A stretch of DNA of 64,000 bases from Tillus elongatus. Lineage: Eukaryota > Arthropoda > Insecta > Coleoptera > Cleridae. Made by a program: the position numbers and the translations under genes. Shown here in pieces: positions 63,110 through 64,000 of the stretch (positions within the stretch are counted from its first letter, which is position 1; every line of letters begins with the position of its first letter). Under the pieces are notes generated by a model that saw nothing but the letters and a program-made list of their open reading frames with translations, searched no databases and was not told where the DNA came from. The stretch spans positions 66,395,263 through 66,459,262 of the forward strand of contig OZ023266.1 of the NCBI GenBank assembly GCA_964006375.1, in the 5' to 3' direction.

Positions 63110-63720
63110 CTAAAAAAATTCGTTAATGAGGAAATCCCAAAAATAATTAAACTTGGCACGCGTGTTCCCTTAGCAAATGTCTTGGATAGGTTCGATATTT
63201 AGGAAAATCTGATCAGGTTTTTCGGAAAAGATTTTTGGGTTGTCTTTGCACACATTTTTGTATTTTCGGAAATCGCAACGCTGTTGTAACCAAATTTGGT
63301 GCGGCAGCTGCACCTACATGACGTATGGTATCTGTCAGAATACAGATTTATAGGTTAAAAAGAAACTTTCAGTATTTAAAAAAAATTCTGCATTGGAGGT
63401 CAAAAAAAGACCCAAGACCAAACTGTCGTTAACAAAATTTAATAAATATTACAGACGAATGTACATAGTTTATTTGGGGTGAAAAGCTCAAGAACACAAT
63501 AAGCATAAGTTTAAAAATGTTATGGTTTTAAGGATTTGCAACGTCAAAATTGGTCATTTTTAAACAAAGATTCTTAAACCCGTGCGAGTTATAGACAACA
63601 AACAGCGCAAGAACTGTGTCCAACAAAGTTTGTGTCCGTAGCTATTGTTCTTCATAAGGTATTTGCAAAAATATTTTGTGCCTTTTTCTGACAGCAGCTT
63701 AAATTACAGAGTTTGTAATT
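63110..63720 (-). repeat. Old TA-core composite repeat without a TA tract
   Basis: Colinear with 37000-37530: TTCGTTAATGAGGAAATCCC, GCAAATGTCTTGGATAGGTT, AATCTGATCAGGTTTTTC, ACCAAATTTGGTGCGG, GTCAAAATTGGTCATTTTT, and TTACAGAGTTT at the end. It is far more diverged than the other copies. The (TA)n tract and adjoining ~60 bp are missing. Confidence 0.65.
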
Positions 63721-64000
63721 TATTTAAACGCGTTTAAACTTTTTATGCAACAAAATAAATGTGAGAAAATCTCTCTTTTCAGCCGATAAAGTAATAAATG
63801 GAGAAATCGTATATAAACCATTAGATAAATTCTTGGATCGGTGGCCCGCTTCTACAAACATCAAGCCCGGCACAGAGTCTGATGTTTGTAGAAAACATTT
63901 TTGGCAAATTTTCGTAGAAAGTATTGTTTTGACAAATTTTTGTGAAAAACATTTTATAGCGAATTTATGTAAAAAAAAATTGGCATATTTTTCAATCAAT
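63721..64000. other. No recognisable gene
   Basis: AT-rich. A short inverted repeat (TCTACAAACATCAAG / TGATGTTTGTAGA) lies at 63852-63893. The minus-strand frame across it has no family features and is cut by the window end. Confidence 0.35.

Overview
This is repeat-dense, AT-rich, intron-bearing eukaryotic nuclear DNA. It looks like an arthropod, most likely an insect. The grounds are the mix of mobile elements (Penelope-like, CR1/Jockey-type and RNase H-bearing non-LTR elements, Tc1/mariner, ZMYM1-type hAT, two tRNA-derived SINE families), canonical GT-AG introns, fifteen long (TA)n tracts, and no bacterial operon structure. A 4-unit TGACC run at 840-860 is the beetle telomere repeat TCAGG on the other strand, a weak hint of Coleoptera. 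All calls were made by reading the sequence; no database search was run.

Layout. 1-5660: small inverted-repeat elements, a 5'-truncated LINE, a hAT remnant, a SINE with a clear target duplication, and a mariner fragment. 5800-9015: two Penelope-like copies in inverted orientation, one split by a solo LTR. 10430-13277: the longest LINE copy, whose 861-codon frame is a decayed chimera. 14781-17230: SINEs and a small dispersed repeat. 17230-25900, minus strand: the one convincing host-like gene. It has seven inferred exons, two N-terminal zinc fingers, a tyrosine-recombinase core of the Crypton-like animal family, and a separate C-terminal helical domain. All exon phases agree except one junction, where a single base is missing. 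26300-48640: many copies of a composite repeat with a (TA)n core, carrying nested MITEs, a second LINE copy with its own insertion, inverted-repeat elements and a third Penelope fragment. 44880-55630: two Leu/Ser-tRNA-type SINEs with 14-15 bp target duplications, and three Tc1/mariner copies, one of them a whole element with ~445 bp terminal inverted repeats set into a (TA)n tract. 56620-59192: a complete but decayed hAT element with an 8 bp target duplication. 59342-60000: an RNase H-domain LINE remnant. 60863-61971: a large fold-back element. 63110-63720: an old copy of the composite repeat without its TA tract.

The elements are layered and date one another. The solo LTR is younger than the Penelope copy it splits; a mariner and an 816 bp TIR element were both inserted into (TA)n tracts; a short retroposed insert lies within the second LINE copy. 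The most interesting items are the Crypton-like gene, the TA-core composite family (possibly Helentron-like), and a recurrent CTGANGA / stem-loop / GAAAC motif in Penelope ends and small repeats, which resembles a degenerate hammerhead core.
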